This document shows, one piece after another, positions 37,087 to 45,667 of a DNA stretch of 64,000 nt. Both the position numbers and the translations under genes were made by a program. Within the stretch, counting starts at the first letter, position 1; every line of letters begins with the position of its first letter. The notes under the pieces are model-generated. The model did not search any database, had not been told where the DNA came from, and saw only the letters and a program-made list of their open reading frames with translations. Origin of the DNA: JAIBJN01 sp963775395 (lineage in GTDB: Bacteria > Actinomycetota > Thermoleophilia > Gaiellales > Gaiellaceae); the NCBI GenBank assembly GCA_963775395.1, contig CAVZIX010000002.1, positions 69,041 through 133,040 of the forward strand. The letters are read 5' to 3'.

Positions 37087-37120
37087 CTCCTCTTCACCGC
37101 ACGGGCGTCGCCCGCCCGCA

Positions 37121-37158
37121 AAGCAGCCCGCCTCCCTCACGGCGGGCTGCTGCCTTTT
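37121..37158 (+). terminator. intrinsic terminator after the PhoX-like gene
   Basis: AGCAGCCCGCC (37122-37132) pairs perfectly with GGCGGGCTGCT (37141-37151) around an 8-nt loop. The sequence TGCCTTTT follows. This is the clearest Rho-independent terminator in the window. Confidence 0.85.
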
Positions 37159-37166
37159 CCCATGAC

Positions 37167-37190
37167 ATTCACCAGTCCGTTGCCCACGTG
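37167..37190 (+). promoter_or_regulatory. weak PHO-box-like site upstream of the PHP gene
   Basis: ATTCACC at 37167 is a good half unit, but the unit 11 bp on (CGTTGCC) matches poorly and the preceding one is weaker. It is listed because it sits in the same position, relative to the gene, as the strong boxes nearby. Confidence 0.3.
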
Positions 37191-37217
37191 CGGGCGTGTG
37201 CGCCAGACACTCTGAGC

Positions 37218-37955
37218 ATGGGTCAGGGGAACGGAACGCCGTCGCTTCTCTGCGAGCTCCACGCGCACACCACCTGGAGCGACGGGGAGCTCACGCTCCG
37301 CGAGCTTGTCGACCTCTACGGCGGTGCGGGCTTCGACGTCCTCTGCGTCACCGACCACGTCCTCCGCAGCGCCGATCCGTGGCGGGTGCCCGAGTCCTGC
37401 GTCCACGAGGCGAACTTCTCGTCCTACCTGGCGGCGATCGACCTGGAGGCGGAACGGGCGCGCGCGCTCTATGGGATGCTGGTCGTCCCCGGGCTCGAGC
37501 TGACCCACAACCACCGCGAGCCGGACGTCTCCGCGCATGCGCTCGCCGTCGGGCTCAGGCAGTTCGTCACGCCGGACCTCGGCCTCGTCGGCGCGCTGCT
37601 TGCCGCGCGCGAGGCCGGCGCGGCGCTGATCGCTGCCCATCCGCACGGGCCGGAGGGCGATCCGAACCCCGCGCGGACGACGCGCCGCTTCTGGCGCGAG
37701 TGGGACACGCTCTCCCCGCTCCTGCACCGCGTGGAGCTCTTCAACCAGTCAGACGTCTACGGCTGGGCAGCGACGGGCGAGCTTCCGGCCGTTGCGGGCG
37801 GCGACCTCCATCGGGCCGAGCACCTCTCCTCCTGGAAGACGCTCGTGCCCTGCGAGCAGGAGGAGCGGGCACTCGTCTCGCACCTGCGCTCGAGTCGCGC
37901 AACCTACCTGGTGCCGTTCCGCGCCTCGGCCGTCGAGGCCTCCGCGGCGGCCTGA
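37218..37955 (+). CDS. PHP-domain metal-dependent phosphoesterase
   Basis: A 245-residue PHP domain, with metal-binding motifs ELHAHTTWSDGELT (residues 12-25), TDHVLR, a long loop with LELTHNH, ALIAAHPHG and a C-terminal VAGGDLHRAE. PHP enzymes of this stand-alone type hydrolyse phosphate esters (for example nucleotide or histidinol phosphates); the substrate is unknown. The ATG at 37218 is the homology start. It runs 52 bp into the convergent MFS gene, and its neighbours are all phosphate genes. Confidence 0.85.
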   Translation: MGQGNGTPSLLCELHAHTTWSDGELTLRELVDLYGGAGFDVLCVTDHVLRSADPWRVPESCVHEANFSSYLAAIDLEAERARALYGMLVVPGLELTHNHREPDVSAHALAVGLRQFVTPDLGLVGALLAAREAGAALIAAHPHGPEGDPNPARTTRRFWREWDTLSPLLHRVELFNQSDVYGWAATGELPAVAGGDLHRAEHLSSWKTLVPCEQEERALVSHLRSSRATYLVPFRASAVEASAAA

Positions 37956-39094
37956 GGCCGCAGGCCGGCCGTCAGAACGGCGAGCCCGGCCGCGGCGGCC
38001 AGCGGCACGATGCCGATCCACGCGAACGACAGGCCTTCGGCCACACCGCCGCCCGCGAGCGGGCCGATGAGGTAGCCGGCGATGCCGATCTGCGACCAGA
38101 CGATCATCGCGGTGACGATCCGCTCGGTGCCGACGGCGTCGAAGAGGATCCCGGCCGAGCCGGTCTCGGTGAACGAGAAGCCGATCCCGGTGACGAAGAG
38201 CGCGGCGATCCAGAGCGGCACGCTGTCGGCGATCCCGGCCCAGGAGATCCCGACGACAGTCAAGACGACGCCGATCGGCACGACGAGACGCGGACGGAGC
38301 TGGCCTGCTGCGATCGAGCTGCCGCCGAACACGACGGCGAGGCCTGCGAAGAGTGCGGCGATCTCCGCCTGCTCCAGACGCGTGTCGAAGTGGAGCGGGA
38401 GCACGCCGTCGAGGATCCCGAGGGCGATCACGGCGAAGAGGATGGCGCCGCACGAGACCCAGAAGCCCGGCACCCGCAGCGCCGCCCGGTCGGCGGTGAA
38501 CGCCCTCCGTCGAGCCGGCGCGACGAGAAGCAGCGCCAGGCCGACGCAGACCAGGACGAGCACGAGGTAGGCGGCGAACGGCCCGCGGACGCCGTCGAGG
38601 GCGCCGAGCGCCGGCCCGATGACGCCGCCGGCGGAGTAACCGGCCAGCACGCGGCTCATCCCCTCGTACTCGCGGCCGGGGCTCCGCTCCAGCGCGGCGA
38701 AGGTGATCCCCATCCAGAGCCCGCCGGACCCGAAGCCCATCAGGAGCCGGGCGGCGAAGTAGGAGGTCAGATCGTCCGAGACGACGAAGCCCAGGCACCC
38801 GGCCGCGATGACGAGGAGGGAGACGGCGAGAACCTCACGGGTGCGGCCGCGCGCGATCCCGGGCGCGGCGGCGACGAACCCGAACAGCATCCCCGCGGGG
38901 AAGGTTGCCACGAGCGCCCCGATGACCGCCGGCCCCGCATCCGCGGCGTCGGAGATCTGCGGAAGCACCGGCGCGATGACGCTGTAGCCGGCCGCGTCGA
39001 GCGCGCTGAGGACGATGATGATCGGCCACGCGAGGCGCGCGCGCGACGTGCCATTCGCGTCCTCGGGGCCCAGGCCCCTTTTCCACTTGTTCAC
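37904..39094 (-). CDS. MFS transporter
   Basis: A 396-residue major facilitator with about 12 membrane helices. MFS landmarks include ALVATFPAGMLFGFVAAAPGIARGRTRE (loop 2-3, with the acidic/Arg pattern only partly conserved) and RLLMGFGSGGLWMG. The GTG at 39094 is the only clear start, and it lies inside the PHO box of ppk. Cargo unknown; it may export a drug or metabolite. The C-terminus overlaps the PHP gene on the other strand by 52 bp. Confidence 0.85.
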   Translation of the reverse strand: MNKWKRGLGPEDANGTSRARLAWPIIIVLSALDAAGYSVIAPVLPQISDAADAGPAVIGALVATFPAGMLFGFVAAAPGIARGRTREVLAVSLLVIAAGCLGFVVSDDLTSYFAARLLMGFGSGGLWMGITFAALERSPGREYEGMSRVLAGYSAGGVIGPALGALDGVRGPFAAYLVLVLVCVGLALLLVAPARRRAFTADRAALRVPGFWVSCGAILFAVIALGILDGVLPLHFDTRLEQAEIAALFAGLAVVFGGSSIAAGQLRPRLVVPIGVVLTVVGISWAGIADSVPLWIAALFVTGIGFSFTETGSAGILFDAVGTERIVTAMIVWSQIGIAGYLIGPLAGGGVAEGLSFAWIGIVPLAAAAGLAVLTAGLRPQAAAEASTAEARNGTR

Positions 39095-39110
39095 CAAACC
39101 GTTACCCCGC
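39079..39110 (+). promoter_or_regulatory. PHO box (three 11-nt units) upstream of ppk
   Basis: CTTTTCC (39078), GTTCACC (39089) and CGTTACC (39100) are spaced by exactly 11 bp, the middle one perfect. They face ppk, whose ATG is 22 bp past the array. The start of the divergent MFS gene lies within the array, so both genes may respond. Confidence 0.75.
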
Positions 39111-39131
39111 CTGGCCCTCCGGACCGGGATC

Positions 39132-41242
39132 ATGCACTCTTTGATCATGGGCGTAGAGCTGGAAGCCGTTCCCAGGGGCGGCGATCGACTTCTCAACCGC
39201 GAGCTTTCGTGGCTCGAGTTCAACGCCCGCGTGCTCGATCTCGCGGCCGATCCGAACGTCCCGCTCCTCGAGCGCGTGAAGTTTTGCTCCATCTTCTCGA
39301 ACAACATGGACGAGTTCTTCATGGTGCGCGTCGCGGGCCTCCTGGGCCAGGAGGCGGCAGGCATCGGCGTCCGCTCGATCGACGGCCGCACGCCGACGGC
39401 GGCTCTGGCCGAGATCCGCGAACGCGTGCTCGGGCTAACGGCCCGCCAGTCGCGCCTCTGGGGGCGGGAGCTCGTCCCGGCCCTCGCCGAGCACGGGGTC
39501 GTCATCGCGCCGGTCGAGGACTGCCAGGAGAAGGAGGTCGCCGAGCTCGAAAAGCGCTTCGACCGTGAGATCTACCCGGTGCTCACGCCGCTCGCCGTCG
39601 GCCCCGGGCAGCCCTTCCCGTACATCTCGGGCCTGTCGAACAGCCTCGCCGTGCTCGTCCGCGACCCAGAGACCGGAGAGGAGCGCTTCGCGCGCGTGAA
39701 GGTCCCCGAAGGCCTGCCACGTTTCCTCGAGGTCGGGAAGCGAAGCGCGCTCGTCCCCCTGGAGACCGTGATCGCGCACTTCCTCGCGCGGCTCTTCCCG
39801 CAGATGGAGATCGTGGAGCGCGCAGTCTTCCGCGTCACGCGGGACGCGGACTTCGAGGTCTCCGACGAGGCGGACGACCTGCTCGAGGCGGTCGAGCTCG
39901 AGCTGCGGCGCCGCCGCTTCGGCGACGTCGTGCGCCTGGAGGTCTCGGGCTCGGTCTCGAGCCGGATGCTCGCGCGCCTCACCGACGGGCTCGACGCCGG
40001 CGACGACCAGGTCTACCCGATTCGGGGCCCGCTCGACCTCGCCGACCTCTCGCAGATCGCTTCCCTCGACCGTCCCGATCTCAAGGACGAGCCGTGGGTG
40101 CCACGCACACCGGCGCGGCTCGCCTCCGTGGCGGGCGGCGACGACTTCTTCGCCGAGATCCGGCGCGCAGACGTGCTCGTCCACTATCCGTACGACTCCT
40201 TCGTGACGACTTTCGAGCGCTTCGTCCGGGATGCGGCCCGCGACCCGGCGGTGCTCGGGCTGAAGACGACGGTGTACCGCACGAGCGATGACTCGCCCGT
40301 CGTCCCGGCGCTGATCGAGGTGGTCGAGGACGGCCGCCAGTCCGTGTGCATCGTCGAGCTGAAGGCGCGCTTCGACGAGCACCGGAACATCGAGTGGTCC
40401 CGGGCGATGGAGCGCGCCGGCGTGCACGTCGTCTACGGCTTCCCGAACCTGAAGATCCACGCGAAGACGACGCTCGTCGTGCGGCGGGAGGGAAACATCT
40501 TGCGCCGGTACGTCCACCTCAGCACCGGCAACTATCACGCGCTGACCGCACGCATCTACGAGGACTTCGGCCTCTTCACGGCCGACGAGGAGATCGCCGC
40601 GGACGTGGCCGACCTCTTCAACTACGTGACCGGCTTCGGCCGCCCGCAGCGGTTCCGCAAGATCCTGGTGGCGCCGTTCAACCTCCGGCGCGGGCTCGTC
40701 GACGAGATCCGCTCCGTCGCAAAGGCGGCAGGGAACGGAGAGCACGCGCGCATCCGGCTGAAGGTGAACGCGCTCACTGACCAGGCGATCATCGAGGAGC
40801 TGTACTCGGCCTCGCAGGCCGGGGCCGAGATCGACATCGTCGCGCGCTCGATCTGCACCTTGCGGCCCGGCGTCCCCGGGCTCTCCGAGACGATCCGAGT
40901 CCGCAGCGTCCTCGGGCGGTTCCTCGAGCACAGCCGCTTCTACATCTTCGAGGCCGGGCGAGGAAGTCGAAGACGTTCCTGGGCAGCGCCGACCTGATGA
41001 CCCGGAACCTCGACCACCGGATCGAGATCGCCGCGCCGGTCGAGGACGCCAAGGTGCAGGCCCAGCTCGCGGGCGCCTTCGACGTCCTCCTGGAGGACAA
41101 CACCGCCTGGACGCTTCAGCCGGACGGGGGCTGGAAGCGTCTAAAGCCCAGGAAGGATCAGAACTCGCGGGGGAGCCACGATGCACTCATGCGCAAGGCC
41201 CACACCCGTTCCCGTCGCCGCGTGGCCCGCCGCCCGCGCTAG
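39132..41242 (+). pseudogene. ppk: polyphosphate kinase, one frameshift near the C-terminus
   Basis: PPK1, which reversibly transfers the gamma-phosphate of ATP to polyphosphate. NRELSWLEFNARVL, NNMDEFFMVRVAGL, FVRDAARDP, the phospho-acceptor histidine in KIHAKTTLV and YVHLSTGNYH are intact. Frame 1 goes to FLEHSRFYIFEAG, then meets a stop at 40997. Frame 2 resumes with KTFLGSADLMTRNLDHRIEI to a stop at 41240-41242. One shift near 40962-40968 restores about 700 residues, the normal length. A catalytic C-terminal domain would be lost if the shift is real. Marked pseudogene only because of the break. Confidence 0.88.
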
Positions 41243-41286
41243 CGCGGAGGGGTTACAGCCGACGGTGATTGGAGAATGACGACGCT

Positions 41287-42174
41287 GTGAACGTTGCCGT
41301 CGTCGACGTGGGCTCGAACACCGTCCGCCTCCTCGTCGCCCGCCGAGAGGGCTCGGGCCTGCTTCCGCTGGACGAGGGCCGAGAGCACCTGTTCCTCGGT
41401 GAGGACGTCGAACGGGACGGGCGTCTTTCCGCGGCTCGGATCGAAGAGGCGGCCGAGTGCGTGGCCGGCTTCGTCCATACCGCGCGCGGCCTGAACGCTT
41501 CGGCGGTCGAGGTGGTCGTGACGGCCCCGGGGCGTCAGGGCGACAACGGCGACGAGCTCGTACGGGCGCTCGTGGCCGCTGGAGGCGCGCCGGTGCGCGT
41601 CCTCTCGGCCGACGAGGAAGGGGAGCTCGCGTTCGCCGGCGCGGTCTCGGCGGCGGGGCTGCCGCCGGGCAGCGTCGCGGTCGTCGACGTCGGAGGCGGC
41701 TCGACGGAAGTCGTTGTCGGCACGACGGAGGGTGGGCCGGCATGGTCGAAGTCCCTTGACATCGGCGCGGTCCGCCTCACCGCCCGTTTCCTCGCTGACG
41801 ACCCGCCCGGCAAGCGGGTGCTTGCGGCCGCGAAGGACGAGGTCGAGCGGCATCTGGACGGCTTTGCGCCGCCGCTGCCGCAGACCGCGCTCGCCGCCGG
41901 AGGAACTGCTCGTGCGCTCCGCAAGCTCGTCGGAAGGGAGCTCGACGCCGACGCGTTCGACGCTGCCCTGAGAATCCTCGGCAAGCGCCCCGCCGCAAAG
42001 ACGGCGAGGCTTTTCGGCCTCCACGAACGGCGTGCCCGGACCCTGGCCGCAGGCGCGATCATCCTCGCGGCGCTCCACGAGCGGCTCGGCGTGCCGCTCC
42101 AGGTCTCCCGGGCAGGGCTCAGAGAGGGAGCGGCGCTCGCGCTCCTCGGCGAGCTCGCAGCTTCGGCCGCGTAA
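41287..42174 (+). CDS. ppx: exopolyphosphatase, Ppx/GppA family, short form
   Basis: A 295-residue enzyme of the ASKHA fold, hydrolysing polyphosphate end groups or pppGpp. The ATP-type phosphate loops are VVDVGSNTVRLLV (residues 4-16) and VVDVGGGSTEVVV (about 125-137), with AAGGTARALRKL later. It lacks the HD-type C-terminal domain of E. coli Ppx, as in mycobacterial short forms. The GTG at 41287 is the start by homology. It follows ppk by 44 bp and is likely in the same operon. Confidence 0.92.
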   Translation: MNVAVVDVGSNTVRLLVARREGSGLLPLDEGREHLFLGEDVERDGRLSAARIEEAAECVAGFVHTARGLNASAVEVVVTAPGRQGDNGDELVRALVAAGGAPVRVLSADEEGELAFAGAVSAAGLPPGSVAVVDVGGGSTEVVVGTTEGGPAWSKSLDIGAVRLTARFLADDPPGKRVLAAAKDEVERHLDGFAPPLPQTALAAGGTARALRKLVGRELDADAFDAALRILGKRPAAKTARLFGLHERRARTLAAGAIILAALHERLGVPLQVSRAGLREGAALALLGELAASAA

Positions 42175-42202
42175 CCGCTTCTTCACGGCCCCGTCACCCA
42201 CG
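42170..42202 (+). promoter_or_regulatory. PHO box (three 11-nt units) upstream of the PRC-barrel-like gene
   Basis: CGTAACC (42170), CTTCACG (42181) and CGTCACC (42192) repeat every 11 bp. The first unit overlaps the ppx stop codon. The target is the small gene starting 31 bp downstream. Confidence 0.7.
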
Positions 42203-42232
42203 ACCCCCGACGGAGCGGGGCACGATGAGGCC

Positions 42233-42508
42233 ATGGAGACCAAAGAGAAGAGAGACGGCCGCCGCGCCGGCCTTGCGTGCTGTGAGGGCTTCGGCGTCTA
42301 CGGCCCGGCGGCGCGGATCGGCGTCGTCGAAAGCATCCGCGTCGACGCGGATACCGGGGAGCCGAAGCTCCTGGTCGTGCGAGCGGGCCTCCTGGGCAAC
42401 TGGCTCGTGCACGTGCCGGTCGACCAGGTGCAGGAGGTGAGCCTGCTGGAGCGGAGGATCGCGCTGCGGTCGGGCGGCCTCCTGTCCGGGCCGCGGCGAG
42501 CGGCCTAG
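42233..42508 (+). CDS. small PRC-barrel-like protein
   Basis: A 91-residue protein with a PRC-barrel-like beta pattern: IGVVESIRVDADTGEPKLLVVRAG and LVHVPVDQVQEV. These barrels bind RNA, proteins or other partners and often occur in stress-related proteins. A pair of cysteines (LACCEGFG) precedes the barrel. The start ATG at 42233 follows a PHO box, so it is probably phosphate-responsive. The real function is unknown. Confidence 0.65.
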   Translation: METKEKRDGRRAGLACCEGFGVYGPAARIGVVESIRVDADTGEPKLLVVRAGLLGNWLVHVPVDQVQEVSLLERRIALRSGGLLSGPRRAA

Positions 42509-43255
42509 GAGGGCTGCGCCTCGGCCGTTCGCCAGAGCGACTCGAGGGAGCGCGCGAGGCGTTCGGGCTCGGTCCGATGCGGCGGGTCAAAATGGTGGCG
42601 CTCGTCGAACACCTCGAGCTCGAAGTTGGGGAAGACCCTGCTCAGTCGTTTCGCGACCTCGGCGTACTGATCCGGGTTACTCAGCGCACCCAGGGCGAGG
42701 TAGACCGGGCGATCGAAGGCGGAGAGCGCTTCGCGGTCGATCGAGCCTCTCCGGAAGGCTCGCAGGATCGCCCGGATCCCGGCCGGCCGTGTCGCCATCC
42801 AGGGCGGAGGCTCGCCGGGAGGGGGAGAGGGGACAGGGACGCCGGGCCCGAGCCCGAAGCGGACGAAGCCCAGCATCAGCTCGTCGTCCGGAAGCTGTGC
42901 GAGTCGGTCGTGCTCGAGCCAGGCCGCCTGCTCCGCGGGGCTGATGTCCCACGTCCCCGCCCAGGCCGGGTCGAGTAGCGCGAGGCTCGCCAGCCGCCCG
43001 GGCTCGGCGACCGCGAACGCGAGCGCGGCCGCACCACCGCCCGAGTACCCGACGAGGTGGAACCGATCCCACCCGCGTCCATCCACCTCGCGCCGGAGGC
43101 CCTCCACCTCGAGCTCGAGGCCGTAGTCGTCCGGAGGCTCCGGCACTCGCGTAAACCTCCAGATCCTTGGCGACCGCCTCGAAGTCGGACCTCAGCGCGG
43201 CGATGAGGCCGCCGTACGCGAGCTCTGCCGGGAGCACGATCCCGGGAAGGAGCAT
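42505..43255 (-). pseudogene. alpha/beta hydrolase, one frameshift
   Basis: MLLPGIVLPAELAYGGLIAAL and DFEAVAKDLEVYA come from one frame (ATG at 43255). EPPDDYGLELEVEGLRREVD follows in another after a shift near 43147. The nucleophile elbow HLVGYSGGGAAALA gives Ser in GYSGG, and a catalytic His lies in DERHHFDPPHR near the C-terminus. A single-base indel explains the break; joining gives about 250 residues. Substrate unknown. It overlaps the stop of the PRC-barrel gene by 4 bases. Confidence 0.75.
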
Positions 43256-43331
43256 CACTTGAGCAACGGACAAGGCGGGACGAGTTGTGTCAGATGGCGG
43301 CGAGCCGAAGCAAGCTCGCGGGCGTCCGGGT

Positions 43332-43757
43332 CTACGCCGGGGCGGCGATGTAGTCCCGTTGCTCGAATGAGCCGTCCTGGCCCACGTCGAGCACCCAGGT
43401 CGAGCCCTTCTTGCTCTCCTCGCCGAGCACCTCGGAGACGACGTCCCCGTGGGTGCAGAGGACGGCGGTCTCGCCGTCCAGCGAGTCCACGAGCCGGCGC
43501 ACGTCGTCGGCCGTCGAGCCCTCAGCGAGCTCCGGCCGCTCCTCGATGGGCAGTCCCAGCGAGCTGGCGAGGGGCTCGACGGTCTGGCGGCAGCGGACGT
43601 ACGGGCTCGTGAGCACGCGCTGCACGTCGTATTCGGCGAGAGCATCCGGGAGCCCGTCGGCCTGCCGGCGACCGCGCTCATCGAGCGGGCGAAGATGATC
43701 GTCGGGCGCGCCGGTGCTGTGGCCCGCAGCGGCGTGGCGGAGAAGGAGGACGGTCAG
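43332..43757 (-). CDS. SixA-like histidine phosphatase
   Basis: A 141-residue histidine-phosphatase-superfamily protein. It starts (M)TVLLLRHAAAG with the catalytic RHA at residues 7-9, and TSPYVRCRQTVEPLA and LCTHGDVVSEVL (second His) follow. The start appears to be CTG at 43757: GGAGGAGG lies 7 bp upstream and it overlaps the Nudix stop (CTGA); no ATG, GTG or TTG is in place. It may dephosphorylate phosphohistidine or act with the coupled Nudix protein on nucleotides. Confidence 0.82.
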   Translation of the reverse strand: MTVLLLRHAAAGHSTGAPDDHLRPLDERGRRQADGLPDALAEYDVQRVLTSPYVRCRQTVEPLASSLGLPIEERPELAEGSTADDVRRLVDSLDGETAVLCTHGDVVSEVLGEESKKGSTWVLDVGQDGSFEQRDYIAAPA

Positions 43758-44149
43758 CGGGATTCCTCCTCCGCGAACGCGCTCAGGATCTCGCGATCGC
43801 GGTCGTAGCTCAGCTCGGCGTCGGCCGCCTCGACGGGTAGCCAGCGGGCCTCGTCGACCTCGTCGTGGGGTCGGAAGGTTCCCTCGAGCGGGCGCATGGT
43901 CCAGTAGCGGACGACCTTCGGCCGGCCCTTCTGATCCGTGTAGCGGCTCGAAGGGAGCTCGCGGCCGAGCTCGCAACGGAGGCCGGTCTCCTCCTCGACC
44001 TCACGGAGCGCGCCCTCCTCGTGGCTCTCGCCGCGGTGGAGCTTGCCCTTCGGCAGCGTCCAGTCGTCGTAGCGCGGCCGGTGGACGAGCAGGACCTCGA
44101 GCTCGTCCTCGCCGTTGCGCCGGTATACGACGCCGCCGGCCGCCTGCAC
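43754..44149 (-). CDS. Nudix hydrolase (MutT1-like)
   Basis: A 131-residue Nudix protein with the complete box GKLHRGESHEEGALREVEEETGL (residues 35-57). Nudix enzymes cleave nucleoside diphosphates linked to another group, such as 8-oxo-dGTP or diadenosine polyphosphates. It is coupled to the SixA-like gene. In mycobacteria, MutT1 fuses a Nudix domain to a histidine phosphatase and its gene lies beside ppk1. The present layout is the split counterpart. The start is the GTG at 44149. Confidence 0.9.
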   Translation of the reverse strand: MQAAGGVVYRRNGEDELEVLLVHRPRYDDWTLPKGKLHRGESHEEGALREVEEETGLRCELGRELPSSRYTDQKGRPKVVRYWTMRPLEGTFRPHDEVDEARWLPVEAADAELSYDRDREILSAFAEEESR

Positions 44150-44160
44150 GGTGTCCCGTG

Positions 44161-45603
44161 TCAGGCCCAGGCCTTCTTCCCGCTCTTGTCGAGGGCGCTC
44201 CAGGCGGCCGGGAATCCCGCGCGGGCCTCACGGCGGCGCAGGCGCTCGCGCTCGATCAGCCTGCCCGCGGCGAGATGGGCCTGCGGGCTTCCCGTTCTGC
44301 CCAGGAGCTCTCGTATCCGCTGCTCGGCGACCACGGCATCCTGATGCTCGCCGATCACGTCCTGAAAACGCTTCGCGTCCTTCACGAAGCGACCCGCCGG
44401 CTTGCCCACGGCCGCCTCCGCCAGCTCGGCGGCATAGCGCGCGCGCTTGCCGCGGATGCGGACGGCGTGCAGCTCGTCGTCGTGCGGATCGGGCGGCAGC
44501 GCCTTCACGGCCTTGCGGAGCTTGCGGAACTCGGCGCCTGCGATGTCCGCGAGCGAGACGTCGGCCTCACGCGCACGCGGCGCGGCGGCGGCCGCCTCGA
44601 GACGGTCGAGCAGCTCGTGGTAGCGCGGCTCGGACATCGCCTCGAGCATCGCCGCTCGCGCTGTGTCCCGATCCTCGTCCAGGAGCTGGAGGAACCGTCG
44701 GCCCGCCCGGCGCTCGCTCGGCTCGAGCTCATCGATCTCCACGCGCAGCCGCTCCATGAGGACGTCGAGGTCGCGGACGGGGCCGAGCGCGGAACCCAGC
44801 CAGGACAGCTCAGCGCGCAAGGGCTCGCTCCACTCGGGGTCGAGCAGGTCGCGGGCAGCTCGGAGGATGGCGCGGAGGCGGCGCGTCGCGACGCGAAGTT
44901 GGTGCAGCTCCTCCGGGTCCTCGCCGAAGCGCGTCCCGGGGTCGTGTGCGAGCAGCTCGGCAACCTGGCGGGCGAGGGCGATGCGGACGTGGTCGAGCGC
45001 GGGCGCCCAGCGCGGCGGCGGCGCCGGATCGGCCGGGAAGAAGCCCATGGCCCGGAAGGCTTTCGGCCGCCCGTCGGTCGGCGTCGCGCCCGCGTCCTCG
45101 AGCACGCGCCCGAGGTCGGGAAGGGCGTCGGCGCCTCCGTCGAGCGCCTCCACCTCGAGCTCGACGAACGACTCGCGTACGCGGCGCCCGTCGAGGACCG
45201 CGAAGCGGTCGACGGTCACGTCGGCCACCGCGCGCCCGTCCAGCTGGGCGCGGATCCCCGTTCGCCGCGTTCGCACGACTTCGGCGCGCTCGAGCCCCCG
45301 CCCACGGAGGACGCCCACGAGGAGGTCGGCGAGGTTCGCCGGCGGCTCGGTCGACCCCCCGGGCGACTCGAGCTCGAGCCGCTCTCCCTTGCCGGGGAGC
45401 TTCAGCTGCCAGAGGCCGCGCCGGTTCTCCACCCTGCGGCGCAGCGTCACGCCCGCACGGGCAAGCGCTCGGTCCGCCGTGTCGAAGTAGGTCGATGTGA
45501 GAGTGCGCGGCTCGAGCGGCTCGCCAGGGAGGTCTGGAAGGGAGAAACCGGGGGGAACCGTGAGCTTCAGCTCGCGCTCGCGGGTCGTCCTGGGTCGTGC
45601 CAC
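44161..45603 (-). CDS. CYTH-CHAD protein, polyphosphate-binding
   Basis: A 480-residue two-domain protein. The N-terminal CYTH (triphosphate tunnel) domain starts with the ERELKLTV signature (residues 9-16, the EXEXK-type motif), then STYFDTADRALARAGVTLRRR and a series of charged strands to about 190. The CHAD domain (about 210-475) is helical, rich in His/Arg/Lys, with HQLRVATRRLRAILR and DELHAVRIRGKRARYAAEL. CHAD domains bind polyphosphate, and CYTH domains hydrolyse triphosphates. It lies in the ppk-ppx-Nudix-SixA cluster. GTG start at 45603. Confidence 0.92.
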   Translation of the reverse strand: MARPRTTRERELKLTVPPGFSLPDLPGEPLEPRTLTSTYFDTADRALARAGVTLRRRVENRRGLWQLKLPGKGERLELESPGGSTEPPANLADLLVGVLRGRGLERAEVVRTRRTGIRAQLDGRAVADVTVDRFAVLDGRRVRESFVELEVEALDGGADALPDLGRVLEDAGATPTDGRPKAFRAMGFFPADPAPPPRWAPALDHVRIALARQVAELLAHDPGTRFGEDPEELHQLRVATRRLRAILRAARDLLDPEWSEPLRAELSWLGSALGPVRDLDVLMERLRVEIDELEPSERRAGRRFLQLLDEDRDTARAAMLEAMSEPRYHELLDRLEAAAAAPRAREADVSLADIAGAEFRKLRKAVKALPPDPHDDELHAVRIRGKRARYAAELAEAAVGKPAGRFVKDAKRFQDVIGEHQDAVVAEQRIRELLGRTGSPQAHLAAGRLIERERLRRREARAGFPAAWSALDKSGKKAWA

Positions 45604-45667
45604 CGTCGGATCGTAGCGGCGACAAGAGTCTGGCTAGCCGTAACGGCTCACTACTCGTAGGTCGCGC

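Noticed and set aside
39435..41186. 583-codon minus-strand frame over ppk
   Set aside because: Antisense shadow of ppk; Asp/Arg/Val-rich with no domain, while ppk is clearly coding.
42170..42202. Short tandem repeats considered as a CRISPR-like or satellite array
   Set aside because: They are only three degenerate 11-nt units with no spacers; PHO box is the better explanation.
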